Shown: piece by piece, positions 29,048 through 38,819 of the stretch
Numbering within the stretch: position 1 is the stretch's first letter
How the letters are laid out: the number at the start of each line of letters is the position of its first letter
From: Streptomyces sp. LS1784
GTDB lineage: Bacteria > Actinomycetota > Actinomycetes > Streptomycetales > Streptomycetaceae
Reading direction: 5' to 3'
DNA length: 55,795 nt
NCBI RefSeq assembly: GCF_020103755.1
Contig: NZ_JAHSQD010000005.1
Coordinates: 1 to 55,795 of the forward strand
Position numbers and translations under genes: made by a program
The notes under the pieces: model-generated
The model's database searches: none
The model's input: the letters and a program-made list of their open reading frames with translations, nothing else
What the model was told of the DNA's origin: nothing

Positions 29048-29695
29048 ATGGCTAAGCAGATTAAGGGCATCCTGGGCGAGAAGCTCGGCATGACCCAGGT
29101 CTGGGACGAGAACAACCGGGTCGTCCCGGTGACCGTCGTCAAGGCCGGGCCGAATGTCGTGACCCAGGTCCACACCGCCGACAGCGCGGCCGGCTACAGC
29201 GCCGTCCAGCTCGGCTTCGGCGAGATCGACCCCCGCAAGGTGAACAAGCCCCTCGCGGGCCACTTCGCCAAGGCCGGTGTCACCCCGCGCCGCCACCTGG
29301 TCGAGATCCGTACCTCGGACGCGTCCGAGTACACCCTGGGCCAGGAGATCACCGCCGAGCTGTTCGAGGCGGGTGTCAAGGTCGACGTGACCGGCACCTC
29401 CAAGGGCAAGGGCTTCGCCGGTGTCATGAAGCGTCACAACTTCAAGGGTCTCGGCGCCGGTCACGGCACCCAGCGCAAGCACCGCTCGCCCGGTTCCATC
29501 GGTGGCTGCGCCACCCCGGGCCGTGTGTTCAAGGGCCTGCGCATGGCTGGTCGGATGGGCCACGAGCGTGTGACCACCCAGAACCTGACCGTGCACGCGG
29601 TCGACGCGGAGAAGGGTCTGCTGCTCATCAAGGGCGCCGTCCCGGGCCCGAACGGCGGCCTCGTCCTCGTCCGCACCGCGGCGAAGGGGCTGTGA
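29048..29695 (+). CDS. rplC: 50S ribosomal protein L3
   Basis: Early-assembly 50S protein whose loop approaches the peptidyl-transferase centre. The 215-aa product begins [20 protein letters not shown], a standard L3 start, and carries the central loop [17 protein letters not shown] followed by [13 protein letters not shown]. There is no truncation or insertion. It follows rpsJ by 14 bp. Its TGA overlaps a GTG that could start rplD, although I prefer the ATG six bases further on. Ribosome site AGGCGCACCGAAG is weak, as is common inside these operons. Confidence 0.98.
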   Translation: MAKQIKGILGEKLGMTQVWDENNRVVPVTVVKAGPNVVTQVHTADSAAGYSAVQLGFGEIDPRKVNKPLAGHFAKAGVTPRRHLVEIRTSDASEYTLGQEITAELFEAGVKVDVTGTSKGKGFAGVMKRHNFKGLGAGHGTQRKHRSPGSIGGCATPGRVFKGLRMAGRMGHERVTTQNLTVHAVDAEKGLLLIKGAVPGPNGGLVLVRTAAKGL

Positions 29696-29700
29696 AGGAT

Positions 29701-30378
29701 ATGAGCACCATTGACATCCTGTCGCCGGCTGGCGACAAGACCGGCAGCGTCGAGCTGCCGGCCGAGATCTTCGACGCGAAGGTCAGCGTTCCGCTGATGC
29801 ACCAGGTCGTTGTGGCGCAGCTCGCTGCGGCCCGTCAGGGCACCCACAAGACCAAGACTCGCGGCGAGGTTCGTGGCGGCGGCAAGAAGCCGTACCGCCA
29901 GAAGGGCACCGGCCGCGCCCGTCAGGGCTCGACCCGTGCGCCGCAGTTCGCCGGCGGTGGCGTCGTGCACGGTCCCGTGCCGCGCGACTACTCGCAGCGG
30001 ACCCCGAAGAAGATGATCGCCGCCGCCCTGCGCGGTGCGCTCACCGACCGGGCCCGCCACAACCGCATTCACGTCGTCACCGGCGTGACCGCGACCGAGG
30101 CGCCGTCGACCAAGGCCGCCAAGGGCCTGTTCGGCAAGATCACCGACCGCAAGAACGTCCTCCTGGTCGTCGAGCGCGAGGACGAGCTGGGCCTGAAGTC
30201 CGCTCGCAACCTGCCGAACGTGCACATCCTGGACGCCGGTCAGCTGAACACCTACGACGTGCTCGTCTCCGACGATGTGGTCTTCACCCAGGCCGCCTTC
30301 GAGCGTTTCGTGGCCGGTCCGGCCGCGTCCGCCAAGGCCGTTGCCGCTGAGGGCGAGCTCGAAGGGAGCGCCGCCTGA
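29701..30378 (+). CDS. rplD: 50S ribosomal protein L4
   Basis: L4 lines the peptide exit tunnel with its long loop. The 225-aa product starts [15 protein letters not shown] and has the tunnel loop [20 protein letters not shown]. An alternative GTG at 29692 overlaps the rplC stop and would add three residues (MKD); both are possible, and the GTG would have AAGGGG at better spacing. The last ~15 residues are an Ala/Glu-rich tail. The stop TGA shares its last base with the rplW ATG, so translation is coupled. Confidence 0.95.
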   Translation: MSTIDILSPAGDKTGSVELPAEIFDAKVSVPLMHQVVVAQLAAARQGTHKTKTRGEVRGGGKKPYRQKGTGRARQGSTRAPQFAGGGVVHGPVPRDYSQRTPKKMIAAALRGALTDRARHNRIHVVTGVTATEAPSTKAAKGLFGKITDRKNVLLVVEREDELGLKSARNLPNVHILDAGQLNTYDVLVSDDVVFTQAAFERFVAGPAASAKAVAAEGELEGSAA

Positions 30379-30695
30379 TGAGCGACGTTACGAGCAAGAC
30401 GTTCACGGACCCCCGTGACGTCCTGGTGAAGCCGGTCATCTCGGAGAAGAGCTACTCGCTCCTCGACGAGAACAAGTACACGTTCATCGTGTCGCCGGGC
30501 GCCAACAAGACCCAGATCAAGCAGGCCGTCGAGGCGGTCTTCTCGGTCAAGGTCGAGGCTGTCAACACGATCAACCGTCAGGGCAAGCGCAAGCGCTCCA
30601 AGACGGGCTTTGGCAAGCGCAAGGACACCAAGCGCGCCATCGTGACGCTGGCCGAGGGCAACCGCATCGACATCTTCGGTGGTCCGGTCTCCTGA
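30378..30695 (+). CDS. rplW: 50S ribosomal protein L23
   Basis: L23 sits at the tunnel exit and is the docking site for trigger factor and SRP. The 105-aa product shows the [20 protein letters not shown] start region and [20 protein letters not shown], the basic loop that contacts 23S rRNA. Its ATG overlaps the rplD stop by one base. It is followed after 46 bp by rplB. Nothing unusual in length or composition. Confidence 0.97.
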   Translation: MSDVTSKTFTDPRDVLVKPVISEKSYSLLDENKYTFIVSPGANKTQIKQAVEAVFSVKVEAVNTINRQGKRKRSKTGFGKRKDTKRAIVTLAEGNRIDIFGGPVS

Positions 30696-30741
30696 ATCAG
30701 GAGATCGTGATCGTCGATTAGGACGAGGACGAGAGAGCCAA

Positions 30742-31578
30742 ATGGGCATCCGCAAGTACAAGCCGACTACGCCGGGCCGTCGTGGCTCCAGCGTGGCCGA
30801 CTTCGTAGAAATCACGCGGTCCACCCCGGAGAAGTCGCTGGTTCGCCCCCTGCACAGCAAGGGCGGCCGCAACAACGCCGGTCGTGTCACCGCTCGCCAC
30901 CAGGGTGGCGGTCACAAGCGCGCCTACCGCGTGATCGACTTCCGTCGTCACGACAAGGACGGCGTGCCGGCCAAGGTCGCGCACATCGAGTACGACCCGA
31001 ACCGCACCGCGCGCATCGCGCTCCTGCACTACGCGGACGGCGAGAAGCGCTACATCATCGCGCCGCGCGGCATCGCGCAGGGTGACCGGATCGAGAACGG
31101 CGCTGGCGCCGACATCAAGCCGGGCAACAACCTGCCGCTGCGCAACATCCCGGTCGGTACCACCATCCACGCGGTGGAGCTGCGTCCCGGTGGCGGTGCC
31201 AAGCTGGCCCGCTCGGCCGGCTCCGGCATCCAGCTGCTGGCGCGTGAGGGCAAGATGGCGCACCTGCGCATGCCCTCCGGTGAGATCCGCCTGGTCGACG
31301 CGCGCTGCCGCGCCACCGTCGGCGAGGTCGGCAACGCCGAGCAGTCGAACATCAACTGGGGCAAGGCCGGCCGTATGCGCTGGAAGGGCGTCCGCCCGAC
31401 CGTGCGTGGTGTGGCCATGAACCCGATCGACCACCCGCACGGTGGTGGTGAGGGTAAGACCTCCGGTGGTCGCCACCCGGTCTCGCCGTGGGGTAAGCCC
31501 GAGGGCCGTACCCGTCGCCCGAACAAGGCGTCGGACAAGCTCATCGTGCGCCGCCGCAAGACCAACAAGAAGCGCTAG
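30742..31578 (+). CDS. rplB: 50S ribosomal protein L2
   Basis: Core 50S protein needed for subunit joining and peptidyl transferase activity. The 278-aa product starts [20 protein letters not shown] and has the C-terminal signature [16 protein letters not shown] with the conserved His residues near the active centre. The ATG at 30742 follows a GAGAGAG-type ribosome site; the frame is open 21 codons further upstream, but those residues are not L2-like. It lies in the S10 operon, 11 bp before rpsS. Confidence 0.98.
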   Translation: MGIRKYKPTTPGRRGSSVADFVEITRSTPEKSLVRPLHSKGGRNNAGRVTARHQGGGHKRAYRVIDFRRHDKDGVPAKVAHIEYDPNRTARIALLHYADGEKRYIIAPRGIAQGDRIENGAGADIKPGNNLPLRNIPVGTTIHAVELRPGGGAKLARSAGSGIQLLAREGKMAHLRMPSGEIRLVDARCRATVGEVGNAEQSNINWGKAGRMRWKGVRPTVRGVAMNPIDHPHGGGEGKTSGGRHPVSPWGKPEGRTRRPNKASDKLIVRRRKTNKKR

Positions 31579-31589
31579 GAGCAGGTCAG

Positions 31590-31871
31590 ATGCCGCGCAG
31601 TCTCAAGAAGGGCCCCTTCATCGACGGCCACCTCATCAAGAAGGTGGACGTTCAGAACGAGGCGGGTACCCAGAACGTCATCAAGACCTGGTCCCGTCGT
31701 TCCGTGATCTCGCCGAGCATGCTCGGTCACACGATCGCGGTTCACGATGGCCGTAAGCACGTCCCGGTGTTCGTCACCGAGTCGATGGTCGGCCACAAGC
31801 TCGGCGAGTTCGCTCCGACCCGCACCTTCCGTGGCCACGTGAAGGAAGACCGGAAGTCGAAGCGTCGCTAA
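31590..31871 (+). CDS. rpsS: 30S ribosomal protein S19
   Basis: S19 forms a complex with S13 in the 30S head near the A and P sites. The 93-aa protein is standard: [40 protein letters not shown] and a basic tail. A GGAGCAGG ribosome site precedes the ATG. A 55-bp gap follows before rplV; within it, another in-frame ATG of rplV (31900) exists but is not preferred. Confidence 0.98.
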   Translation: MPRSLKKGPFIDGHLIKKVDVQNEAGTQNVIKTWSRRSVISPSMLGHTIAVHDGRKHVPVFVTESMVGHKLGEFAPTRTFRGHVKEDRKSKRR

Positions 31872-31926
31872 GCCTGAGCTTGCGCGCCAAAAAGACTCAA
31901 TGACTTACTCCATTAAGGGGACAACC

Positions 31927-32274
31927 ATGGAAGCCAGGGCACAGGCGCGGTACATCCGCGTGACGCCCATGAAGGCCCGCCGCGTGGTGGACCTCATCCG
32001 TGGCATGAATGCCACGGAGGCCCAGGCCGTCCTGCGTTTCGCTCCGCAGGCCGCCACCGTGCCGGTCGGCAAGGTGCTCGACAGCGCCATTGCCAACGCC
32101 GCGCACAACTACAACCACTCCAACGTGGACGACCTCTACATCTCCGAGGCGTACGTTGACGAGGGCCCGACCCTGAAGCGGTTCCGTCCGCGTGCCCAGG
32201 GCCGCGCCTACCGGATCCGCAAGCGGACCAGCCACATCACCGTGGTCGTCAGCAGCAAGGAAGGGACCCGGTAA
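31927..32274 (+). CDS. rplV: 50S ribosomal protein L22
   Basis: L22 spans the 50S body and its hairpin narrows the exit tunnel, a site of macrolide resistance changes. The 115-aa product from ATG 31927 begins [20 protein letters not shown], the usual L22 start, with AAGGGG ribosome site before it; an upstream ATG at 31900 would add nine residues not found in typical L22. The tunnel hairpin region [20 protein letters not shown] is intact. Its TAA shares one base with the rpsC ATG. Confidence 0.96.
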   Translation: MEARAQARYIRVTPMKARRVVDLIRGMNATEAQAVLRFAPQAATVPVGKVLDSAIANAAHNYNHSNVDDLYISEAYVDEGPTLKRFRPRAQGRAYRIRKRTSHITVVVSSKEGTR

Positions 32275-33098
32275 TGGGCCAGAAGGTTAACCCGCACGGG
32301 TTCCGCCTCGGCATCAGCACGGACTTCAAGTCCCGCTGGTACGCCGACAAGCTGTACAAGGACTACGTCAAGGAAGACGTTGCCATTCGTCGCATGATGA
32401 CGAAGGGCATGGAGCGCGCCGGCATCTCCAAGGTCGAGATCGAGCGCACCCGCGACCGCGTCCGCGTCGACATCCACACCGCCCGCCCCGGCATCGTCAT
32501 CGGTCGCCGTGGCACCGAGGCCGACCGCATCCGCGGCGACCTCGAGAAGCTGACCGGCAAGCAGGTCCAGCTGAACATCCTCGAGGTCAAGAACCCCGAG
32601 CTGGACGCCCAGCTCGTGGCTCAGGGCGTCGCGGAGCAGCTGTCCTCCCGCGTCTCCTTCCGCCGTGCCATGCGCAAGTCGATGCAGGGCACCATGAAGT
32701 CCGGCGCCAAGGGCATCAAGGTTCAGTGCTCCGGTCGTCTCGGCGGCGCCGAGATGAGCCGTTCGGAGTTCTACCGCGAGGGTCGCGTGCCGCTGCACAC
32801 CCTGCGTGCGAACGTCGACTACGGCTTCTTCGAGGCCAAGACCACCTTCGGCCGCATCGGCGTGAAGGTCTGGATCTACAAGGGCGACGTCAAGAACATC
32901 GCCGAGGTCCGCGCTGAGAACGCCGCTGCCCGCTCGGGCAACCGCCCGGCCCGTCCCGAGGGTGGTCGTCCCGCCCGCGGTGGCGAGCGTCGTGGTGGCG
33001 AGCGCGGTGGCCGTGGCCGTCGTCCCGCCGCTGCCGAGGCCCCCGCGGCCCCGGCCGTCGAGGCTCCGGCTGCCGAGAACACCGGAACGGAGGCCTGA
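32274..33098 (+). CDS. rpsC: 30S ribosomal protein S3 with Arg/Gly-rich tail
   Basis: S3 lies at the mRNA entry tunnel and takes part in mRNA unwinding. The 274-aa protein contains the KH motif region [16 protein letters not shown] and the C-domain ending [12 protein letters not shown]. Beyond that is a tail of about 60 residues rich in Arg-Gly and then Ala-Pro-Glu (for example [19 protein letters not shown]), longer than the E. coli protein (233 aa) but common in actinobacteria. The tail is probably disordered and RNA-binding. The ATG overlaps the rplV stop by one base. Confidence 0.98.
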   Translation: MGQKVNPHGFRLGISTDFKSRWYADKLYKDYVKEDVAIRRMMTKGMERAGISKVEIERTRDRVRVDIHTARPGIVIGRRGTEADRIRGDLEKLTGKQVQLNILEVKNPELDAQLVAQGVAEQLSSRVSFRRAMRKSMQGTMKSGAKGIKVQCSGRLGGAEMSRSEFYREGRVPLHTLRANVDYGFFEAKTTFGRIGVKVWIYKGDVKNIAEVRAENAAARSGNRPARPEGGRPARGGERRGGERGGRGRRPAAAEAPAAPAVEAPAAENTGTEA

Positions 33099-33103
33099 CC
33101 CCA

Positions 33104-33523
33104 ATGCTGATCCCCCGTAGGGTCAAGCACCGCAAGCAGCACCACCCGAAGCGTCGTGGCGCTGCCAAGGGTGGCACCGAGCTGGCGTTCGGCCAGTTCG
33201 GCATCCAGGCCGTCACCCCGGCCTACGTGACGAACCGTCAGATCGAGTCGGCTCGTATCGCGATCACCCGTCACATCCGCCGTGGCGGCAAGGTCTGGAT
33301 CAACATCTACCCGGACCGCCCGCTCACCAAGAAGCCGGCCGAGACCCGCATGGGTTCCGGTAAGGGTTCGCCGGAGTGGTGGATCGCGAACGTGCACCCG
33401 GGTCGGGTCATGTTCGAGCTGTCGTACCCGAACGAGAAGATTGCGCGCGAGGCGCTCACCCGTGCCGCGCACAAGCTTCCGATGAAGTGCCGGATCGTCC
33501 GGCGCGAGGACGGTGAAAGCTGA
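33104..33523 (+). CDS. rplP: 50S ribosomal protein L16
   Basis: Late-assembly 50S protein that positions A-site tRNA. The 139-aa product starts [19 protein letters not shown] and contains [20 protein letters not shown], fully standard. It begins five bases after rpsC, and its stop shares one base with the rpmC ATG (TGATG). The Arg near position 81, which is hydroxylated in E. coli, falls in the [19 protein letters not shown] region, but no modification can be inferred here. Confidence 0.98.
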   Translation: MLIPRRVKHRKQHHPKRRGAAKGGTELAFGQFGIQAVTPAYVTNRQIESARIAITRHIRRGGKVWINIYPDRPLTKKPAETRMGSGKGSPEWWIANVHPGRVMFELSYPNEKIAREALTRAAHKLPMKCRIVRREDGES

Positions 33524-33747
33524 TGTCGGCCGCTACCAAGGCTGCTGAGCTTCGTCAGCTGGACAACGAGGCCCTCGTTGCCAAGCTTCGCGAGGCCAAG
33601 GAGGAGCTGTTCAACCTCCGCTTCCAGGCGGCGACCGGGCAGCTCGACAACCACGGACGGCTGAAGCTCGTCCGTAAGGACATCGCGCGGATCTACACCC
33701 TGATGCGCGAGCGCGAGCTGGGCATCGAGACGGTGGAGAACGCCTGA
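33523..33747 (+). CDS. rpmC: 50S ribosomal protein L29
   Basis: Small helical protein at the tunnel exit beside L23. The 74-aa product starts [19 protein letters not shown] and carries [20 protein letters not shown], the L29 signature. Both ends overlap neighbours by one base (TGATG with rplP and rpsQ), so rplP, rpmC and rpsQ are translated in series. Nothing unusual is visible. Confidence 0.97.
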   Translation: MSAATKAAELRQLDNEALVAKLREAKEELFNLRFQAATGQLDNHGRLKLVRKDIARIYTLMRERELGIETVENA

Positions 33748-34019
33748 TGACTGAGAACACCAACGAGACGCGCGGTTTCCGCAAGACCCGTGAGGGTCTC
33801 GTCGTCAGCGACAAGATGGACAAGACCGTCGTCGTCGCCGTCGAGGACCGCGTCAAGCACGCTCTGTACGGCAAGGTCATCCGCCGTACGAACAAGCTGA
33901 AGGCGCACGACGAGCAGAACGCGTGCGGCGTGGGCGACCGGGTCCTCCTGGCGGAGACCCGCCCGCTGTCCGCGACGAAGCGCTGGCGCGTCGTCGAGAT
34001 CCTCGAGAAGGCCAAGTAA
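33747..34019 (+). CDS. rpsQ: 30S ribosomal protein S17
   Basis: S17 binds the 5' domain of 16S rRNA early in assembly. The 90-aa protein has an actinobacterial N-terminal extension ([17 protein letters not shown]) before the OB-fold core [20 protein letters not shown] and ends [12 protein letters not shown]. It overlaps rpmC by one base. A 102-bp gap follows before rplN; this is the largest break within the S10–rplN stretch and contains a short GTCCC/GGGAC hairpin at 34054-34066. Confidence 0.97.
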   Translation: MTENTNETRGFRKTREGLVVSDKMDKTVVVAVEDRVKHALYGKVIRRTNKLKAHDEQNACGVGDRVLLAETRPLSATKRWRVVEILEKAK

Positions 34020-34121
34020 CGAAGCCGATGTGGTACGGCCGTATGTGCAGCGGGTCCCTGCGGGACGCCGGTGTGAGCAGCGGCCGGCCCGTCGACTCTC
34101 GTTGACGATCAGGAGAAAGCT

Positions 34122-34493
34122 GTGATCCAGCAGGAGTCGCGACTGCGTGTTGCCGACAACACTGGTGCCAAGGAGATCCTTTGCATCCGTGTTCTCGGTG
34201 GCTCCGGTCGCCGCTACGCCGGAATCGGGGACGTCATCGTCGCGACCGTCAAGGACGCGATCCCCGGTGGCTCGGTGAAGAAGGGTGACGTCGTCAAGTG
34301 CGTCGTCGTCCGTACCGTCAAGGAGCGTCGTCGTCCGGATGGCTCGTACATCCGCTTCGACGAGAACGCCGCTGTCGTGCTCAAGAACACTGAGGGTGAC
34401 CCCCGTGGCACCCGCATCTTCGGCCCGGTCGGCCGCGAGCTGCGCGACAAGAAGTTCATGAAGATCATCTCGCTGGCGCCGGAGGTGCTCTAA
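34122..34493 (+). CDS. rplN: 50S ribosomal protein L14
   Basis: L14 forms bridge B8 between the subunits. The 123-aa product begins with a GTG at 34122, giving [20 protein letters not shown], and contains the L14 signature [20 protein letters not shown]. An AGGAGAAAG ribosome site precedes it. In many bacteria rplN opens the spc operon; the 102-bp gap upstream is consistent with an internal regulatory or processing point, but I found no clear promoter. rplX follows after three bases. Confidence 0.97.
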   Translation: MIQQESRLRVADNTGAKEILCIRVLGGSGRRYAGIGDVIVATVKDAIPGGSVKKGDVVKCVVVRTVKERRRPDGSYIRFDENAAVVLKNTEGDPRGTRIFGPVGRELRDKKFMKIISLAPEVL

Positions 34494-34496
34494 CCC

Positions 34497-34820
34497 ATGG
34501 CGAACAGCATGAAGATCAAGAAGGGTGACCTGGTCCAGGTCATCACCGGCAAGGACAAGGGCAAGCAGGGCAAGGTCATCCAGGCCATGCCGGCTGAGAA
34601 CAAGGTCCTCGTCGAGGGTGTCAACCGGGTCAAGAAGCACACCAAGCCGGGTCCGGGTACCCAGGGTGGCATCGTGACCGTCGAGGCCCCGGTGCACGTC
34701 TCCAACGTCCAGCTGGTCGTGGAGAAGGACGGCAAGAAGGTCGTCACCCGCGTCGGCTACCGCTTCGACGACCAGGGCAACAAGATCCGCGTTGCCAAGC
34801 GAACCGGTGAGGACATCTGA
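34497..34820 (+). CDS. rplX: 50S ribosomal protein L24
   Basis: Assembly-initiating protein of the 50S subunit. The 107-aa product has the KOW motif near the start ([20 protein letters not shown]) and the typical [12 protein letters not shown] segment. It starts three bases after rplN, and its stop shares one base with the rplE ATG. Length and sequence are ordinary. Confidence 0.97.
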   Translation: MANSMKIKKGDLVQVITGKDKGKQGKVIQAMPAENKVLVEGVNRVKKHTKPGPGTQGGIVTVEAPVHVSNVQLVVEKDGKKVVTRVGYRFDDQGNKIRVAKRTGEDI

Positions 34821-35389
34821 TGTCTGAGACGACTGTTGAGAAGGTGGCCCCCCGCCTCAAGGAGCGTTACAACTCCGAGATCAAGGGCCAGCTGAACGAG
34901 CAGTTCAAGTACGAGAACGTCATGCTGATCCCCGGCCTGGTCAAGGTCGTGGTCAACATGGGTGTCGGCGAGGCTGCCCGTGACAGCAAGCTGATCGAGG
35001 GCGCGATCCGCGACCTGACCGCCATCACCGGTCAGAAGCCGGCCGTGACCAAGGCTCGCAAGTCCATCGCGCAGTTCAAGCTGCGCGAGGGCCAGCCGAT
35101 CGGCACGCACGTCACCCTCCGTGGTGACCGCATGTGGGAGTTCCTGGACCGTCTGGTGTCGCTGGCTCTGCCGCGTATCCGCGACTTCCGTGGTCTCTCC
35201 CCGAAGCAGTTCGACGGCCGTGGCAACTACACCTTCGGTCTGACCGAGCAGGTTATGTTCCACGAGATCGACCAGGACAAGGTCGACCGTCAGCGCGGTA
35301 TGGACATCACCGTCGTGACCACCGCTCAGACCGACGACGAGGGCCGGGCGCTCCTGCGCGCTCTGGGCTTCCCGTTCAAGGAGGCGTGA
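34820..35389 (+). CDS. rplE: 50S ribosomal protein L5
   Basis: L5 binds 5S rRNA and contacts P-site tRNA. The 189-aa product starts [18 protein letters not shown] and includes [40 protein letters not shown] and the C-terminal [20 protein letters not shown]. Its ATG overlaps the rplX stop by one base, and rpsN starts four bases after its own stop. It is typical in length for actinobacteria. Confidence 0.98.
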   Translation: MSETTVEKVAPRLKERYNSEIKGQLNEQFKYENVMLIPGLVKVVVNMGVGEAARDSKLIEGAIRDLTAITGQKPAVTKARKSIAQFKLREGQPIGTHVTLRGDRMWEFLDRLVSLALPRIRDFRGLSPKQFDGRGNYTFGLTEQVMFHEIDQDKVDRQRGMDITVVTTAQTDDEGRALLRALGFPFKEA

Positions 35390-35393
35390 GCCA

Positions 35394-35579
35394 ATGGCGA
35401 AGAAGTCCCTCATCGCGAAGTCCGAGCGCAAGCCGAAGTTCGGCGTCCGGGCCTACACCCGGTGCCAGCGCTGCGGCCGTCCGCACTCGGTGTACCGCAA
35501 GTTCGGCCTGTGCCGTGTCTGCCTCCGTGAGATGGCGCACCGCGGCGAGCTGCCGGGCGTGACCAAGAGCTCCTGGTAA
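35394..35579 (+). CDS. rpsN: 30S ribosomal protein S14, zinc-binding type Z
   Basis: The 61-aa short form of S14 with an intact zinc ribbon: CQRC and CRVC (Cys-X2-Cys-X12-Cys-X2-Cys) followed by [17 protein letters not shown]. Actinobacteria usually also have a longer zinc-independent S14 elsewhere that is switched on by zinc starvation; that gene is not in this window. It starts four bases after rplE and is followed by an unusually long 268-bp spacer before rpsH. Confidence 0.97.
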   Translation: MAKKSLIAKSERKPKFGVRAYTRCQRCGRPHSVYRKFGLCRVCLREMAHRGELPGVTKSSW

Positions 35580-35847
35580 TCCGGGCGCTTTAGGCACACA
35601 GCGACGCAGAGGTGCCCGATCCCACACCGGCCCGTTTTGGGCCTGCCGTACGGGTTCCCGTAAGGTAGTGGGGTCGGGCCCCCTGCCGCGGCTTCCCCAT
35701 GGATGTCCGTGGTCCTCTTCTGGGAGGGCTCGCACCCAGTCTTACTACGTCGTAGGTCCCCTGCGCTTGTGCCCCTGACGGACTCGGAAGAGTGCGGAAG
35801 GGGGACCTGGTGCGGAGAAACCACGGCGAGAGAGGCCTGAGGCCATC
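35580..35847 (+). promoter_or_regulatory. Long rpsN–rpsH spacer with candidate promoter and stem-loop
   Basis: 268 bp inside the spc cluster, where other spacers are mostly under 50 bp. TTGGGC (35637-35642), an 18-nt spacer and TAAGGT (35661-35666) form a good housekeeping-type promoter; TACGGG/CCCGTA (35649-35662) overlaps its spacer and -10. Further on, GGTCCCC (35755-35761) can pair with GGGGACC just upstream of 35811, enclosing a large loop. Together these suggest a separate rpsH transcript with a structured leader of about 175 nt, possibly a feedback site for S8. Confidence 0.5.
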
Positions 35848-36255
35848 ATGACCATGACCGACCCCATCGCAGACATGCTCACGCGTCTGCGTAACGCGAA
35901 CTCGGCGTACCACGACACCGTGGCGATGCCGGCCAGCAAGATCAAGGCGCACGTCGCCCAGATCCTGCAGCAGGAGGGGTACATCTCCTCCTACAAGGTT
36001 GAGGAGCCCGTTGAGGGCGAGGTCGGCAAGAAGCTGACCATCGAGCTCAAGTTCGGCCCCAACCGTGAGCGCTCCATCGCCGGCATCAAGCGCATCAGCA
36101 AGCCGGGTCTGCGCGTTTACGCAAAGTCCACCAACCTGCCGAAGGTTCTCGGCGGCCTGGGCGTGGCGATCATCTCCACGTCGTCCGGCCTCCTGACCGA
36201 CAAGCAGGCCGCCAAGAAGGGCGTAGGCGGAGAAGTTCTCGCCTACGTCTGGTAA
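35848..36255 (+). CDS. rpsH: 30S ribosomal protein S8
   Basis: S8 binds the central domain of 16S rRNA and in E. coli represses the spc operon. The 135-aa product starts [20 protein letters not shown] and ends with the signature [26 protein letters not shown]. The ATG at 35848 is favoured over the Met two codons later because it matches actinobacterial S8. It stands behind the longest internal spacer of the spc cluster, which carries a candidate promoter. Confidence 0.97.
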   Translation: MTMTDPIADMLTRLRNANSAYHDTVAMPASKIKAHVAQILQQEGYISSYKVEEPVEGEVGKKLTIELKFGPNRERSIAGIKRISKPGLRVYAKSTNLPKVLGGLGVAIISTSSGLLTDKQAAKKGVGGEVLAYVW

Positions 36256-36277
36256 TTCGGGAAACGGAGGTACAGCA

Positions 36278-36817
36278 ATGTCGCGCATTGGACGGCTGCC
36301 CATCCAGGTCCCCGCTGGCGTGGACGTCACCATCGATGGCCAGGCGGTCTCGGTGAAGGGCCCCAAGGGCTCGCTCACCCACGTCGTCGCCGAGCCGATC
36401 GAGATCGGCAAGGGCGAGGACGGCACCGTGCTCGTCTCCCGCCCGAACGACGAGCGTCGCTCGAAGGCCCTGCACGGCCTGACCCGCACGCTGGTGGCGA
36501 ACATGATCACCGGCGTGACCGCGGGCTACCGCAAGTCGCTGGAGATCAGCGGTGTTGGTTACCGAGTCACGGCGAAGGGCTCCGACATGGAGTTCGCGCT
36601 GGGCTACAGCCACCCGATCCTGATCACCGCGCCGGAGGGCATCTCCTTCGTCGTCGAGTCGCCCACCAAGTTCCACGTGGACGGCATCGACAAGCAGAAG
36701 GTCGGCGAGGTCGCCGCGAACATCCGCAAGCTGCGCAAGCCCGACCCGTACAAGGCCAAGGGCGTCAAGTACGCGGGCGAGGTCATCCGCCGCAAGGTCG
36801 GAAAGAGTGGTAAGTAA
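36278..36817 (+). CDS. rplF: 50S ribosomal protein L6
   Basis: L6 lies at the base of the L7/L12 stalk near the factor-binding site. The 179-aa product starts [20 protein letters not shown] and ends with the signature [26 protein letters not shown] ribosome site precedes the ATG. rplR follows after three bases. It is a normal two-domain L6. Confidence 0.98.
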   Translation: MSRIGRLPIQVPAGVDVTIDGQAVSVKGPKGSLTHVVAEPIEIGKGEDGTVLVSRPNDERRSKALHGLTRTLVANMITGVTAGYRKSLEISGVGYRVTAKGSDMEFALGYSHPILITAPEGISFVVESPTKFHVDGIDKQKVGEVAANIRKLRKPDPYKAKGVKYAGEVIRRKVGKSGK

Positions 36818-36820
36818 GCG

Positions 36821-37204
36821 ATGAGCGTCTCTGTCAAGATCGGCAAGGGCAACGCCTACAAGAGCGCCGCTCGCAAGCGCCGCGCGATCCGCGTTCGCAA
36901 GCGCGTCGTCGGCACCGAGGTGCGTCCGCGTCTCGTCGTGACGCGCTCGAACCGTCACATGGTCGCCCAGGTCATCGACGACGCCAAGGGTCACACCCTG
37001 GCGTCGGCGTCCACCCTCGATGTGTCCATCAAGGGCGCCGAGGGCGACAAGACCGAGCTGGCCAAGAAGGTCGGGAGCCTGGTCGCCGAGCGCGCCAAGG
37101 CCGCCGGCATCGAGTCGGTCGTCTTCGACCGCGCGGGCAACCGGTACGCCGGCCGCATCGCCGCCCTGGCGGACGCGGCTCGCGAGGCCGGGCTCGACTT
37201 CTAA
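36821..37204 (+). CDS. rplR: 50S ribosomal protein L18
   Basis: 5S rRNA-binding protein of the central protuberance. The 127-aa product begins [20 protein letters not shown] and includes [20 protein letters not shown] and the C-terminal [20 protein letters not shown], the usual L18 pattern. It starts three bases after rplF; rpsE begins 48 bp later with its own GAGAGAGG ribosome site. Confidence 0.97.
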   Translation: MSVSVKIGKGNAYKSAARKRRAIRVRKRVVGTEVRPRLVVTRSNRHMVAQVIDDAKGHTLASASTLDVSIKGAEGDKTELAKKVGSLVAERAKAAGIESVVFDRAGNRYAGRIAALADAAREAGLDF

Positions 37205-37252
37205 GCCGCTCGTCGACTCTGTCGGCGGACGTAAACGAGAGAGGTAATTCCA

Positions 37253-37873
37253 ATGGCTGGACCCCAGCGCCGCGGTAGCGGCGCCGGTGGCGGCACCGGT
37301 GGCGAGCGGCGCGACCGTAAGCGTGACGACCGGGGCAACGCCCCCGCCGTCGAGAAGACCGCTTACGTCGAGCGTGTCGTCGCGATCAACCGTGTCGCCA
37401 AGGTTGTCAAGGGTGGTCGTCGCTTCAGCTTCACCGCGCTGGTCGTGGTGGGCGACGGTGACGGCACCGTGGGTGTCGGTTACGGCAAGGCGAAGGAGGT
37501 TCCGGCCGCCATCGCCAAGGGTGTTGAGGAGGCCAAGAAGAACTTCTTCAAGGTCCCCCGTATCCAGGGCACCATCCCGCACCCCATCCAGGGTGAGAAG
37601 GCCGCCGGCGTCGTGCTGCTGAAGCCCGCCGCCCCCGGTACCGGTGTTATCGCCGGTGGCCCGGTGCGCGCCGTCCTGGAGTGCGCCGGCATCCACGACA
37701 TCCTGTCGAAGTCGCTCGGCTCGGACAACGCGATCAACATCGTGCACGCCACCGTGGCTGCTCTGAAGGGCCTCGTGCGCCCCGAGGAGATCGCCGCCCG
37801 CCGTGGCCTGCCGCTGGAGGACGTGGCCCCCGCCGCTCTGCTGCGGGCGCGTGCTGCCGGGGTGAGCGCCTGA
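37253..37873 (+). CDS. rpsE: 30S ribosomal protein S5
   Basis: S5 affects decoding accuracy and is the classical spectinomycin-resistance site. The 206-aa product has a ~35-residue Gly/Arg/Asp-rich N-terminal extension typical of actinobacteria, then the signature [20 protein letters not shown] and [20 protein letters not shown]. The loop containing Lys and Gly residues targeted by spectinomycin mutations (VVKGGRRF) looks wild type. Its stop overlaps the rpmD ATG by one base. Confidence 0.98.
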   Translation: MAGPQRRGSGAGGGTGGERRDRKRDDRGNAPAVEKTAYVERVVAINRVAKVVKGGRRFSFTALVVVGDGDGTVGVGYGKAKEVPAAIAKGVEEAKKNFFKVPRIQGTIPHPIQGEKAAGVVLLKPAAPGTGVIAGGPVRAVLECAGIHDILSKSLGSDNAINIVHATVAALKGLVRPEEIAARRGLPLEDVAPAALLRARAAGVSA

Positions 37874-38055
37874 TGGCTCGCCTGAAGATCACGCAGACCA
37901 AGTCGTACATCGGCAGCAAGCAGAACCACCGTGACACCCTGCGTTCGCTTGGTCTCAAGCGCATGCACGACGTCGTGGTGAAGGAGGACCGTCCCGAGAT
38001 CCGCGGGATGGCCCACACGGTCCGTCACCTGGTGACGGTTGAGGAGGTGGACTGA
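37873..38055 (+). CDS. rpmD: 50S ribosomal protein L30
   Basis: 60-aa L30: [20 protein letters not shown], then [20 protein letters not shown], matching the family over its full length. It overlaps rpsE by one base, and rplO starts two bases after its stop, so the three are tightly coupled. Because it is so short it is easily lost in automatic ORF lists, but the match is unmistakable. Confidence 0.97.
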   Translation: MARLKITQTKSYIGSKQNHRDTLRSLGLKRMHDVVVKEDRPEIRGMAHTVRHLVTVEEVD

Positions 38056-38057
38056 TC

Positions 38058-38510
38058 ATGGGCGACAACCCGATCAAGATCCACAACCTGCGTCCCGCCC
38101 CGGGTGCCAAGACCGACAAGATCCGCGTGGGTCGTGGTGAGGGCTCCAAGGGTAAGACTGCCGGTCGTGGTACCAAGGGCACCAAGGCCCGCTACCAGGT
38201 TCCGCAGCGCTTCGAGGGTGGCCAGATGCCGCTCCACATGCGCCTGCCGAAGCTGAAGGGTTTCAAGAACCCGTTCAAGATCACCTTCCAGGTTGTCAAC
38301 CTCGACAAGCTGGCCGAGCTCTACCCGCAGGGTGGCGAGGTCACGGTCGAGGACCTGGTCGCCAAGGGCGCGGTTCGCAAGAACTCGCTCGTCAAGGTGC
38401 TCGGCACCGGCGAGGTCTCGGTCGCCCTCCAGGTGACGGTGGACGCCGTCTCCGGTTCGGCCGCCGAGAAGATCAAGGCCGCCGGCGGTACGGTCACCGA
38501 GCTCGTCTGA
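38058..38510 (+). CDS. rplO: 50S ribosomal protein L15
   Basis: Late-assembly 50S protein. The 150-aa product has the Gly/Lys-rich N-terminal part [20 protein letters not shown] and the C-terminal [20 protein letters not shown] signature. It is the last gene of the spc ribosomal set here: a strong terminator begins 19 bp after its stop, and secY has its own upstream region, unlike E. coli, where secY is co-transcribed. Confidence 0.98.
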   Translation: MGDNPIKIHNLRPAPGAKTDKIRVGRGEGSKGKTAGRGTKGTKARYQVPQRFEGGQMPLHMRLPKLKGFKNPFKITFQVVNLDKLAELYPQGGEVTVEDLVAKGAVRKNSLVKVLGTGEVSVALQVTVDAVSGSAAEKIKAAGGTVTELV

Positions 38511-38529
38511 GCCCGCTGACTCCGTCGTA

Positions 38530-38565
38530 CGAGCCCCGCACCTCCTTCGGGAGGTGCGGGGCTCG
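38530..38565 (+). terminator. Terminator after rplO
   Basis: Perfect 16-bp stem, arms 38530-38545 and 38550-38565, closed by a stable TTCG tetraloop. It ends the S10/spc transcript. Confidence 0.9.
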
Positions 38566-38819
38566 CGCCGTTCCCGGGGAGATCCGGCCGGACGGCGCTC
38601 GTTCTTTTGTGTGGCAAAACCGGGCATCCCGTACCCCGTGAGTGGGGGAGCGGCCGTACGCGCTTCTTCCGAGTGGCCGCGCACTGTTAGAGTCCGTGGA
38701 GTTCCCTTGTAGGCTGCGCGTAGGCTCGCCTGTGCCGTCTGTACGGGAGCCCGAACCGCAAACTCCCCATTCAGGACCGACCCTCCCGCCGACGACGCGC
38801 GGGAGGCGCAGGAGGCACC
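38566..38819 (+). promoter_or_regulatory. secY promoter region
   Basis: 254 bp between the rplO terminator and secY, with no gene. Possible -10 boxes are TAGAGT (38688-38693, with TTCTTC at 38664-38669) and two TAGGCT copies (38710-38715 and 38721-38726), none with a perfect -35. CTCCCGCC and GGGAGG near 38784-38813 can pair around the ribosome site GCAGGAGG. So secY is probably transcribed separately from rplO. Confidence 0.45.

Noticed and set aside
32930-33098. Arg/Gly-rich 3' end of rpsC as a frameshift or repeat expansion
   Set aside because: Such tails are usual on actinobacterial S3 and the frame is intact up to the stop five bases before rplP.
38566-38819. Short ORFs between rplO and secY
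   Set aside because: Frames have no ribosome site at a good distance and no protein-like composition; the region is better read as the secY promoter.
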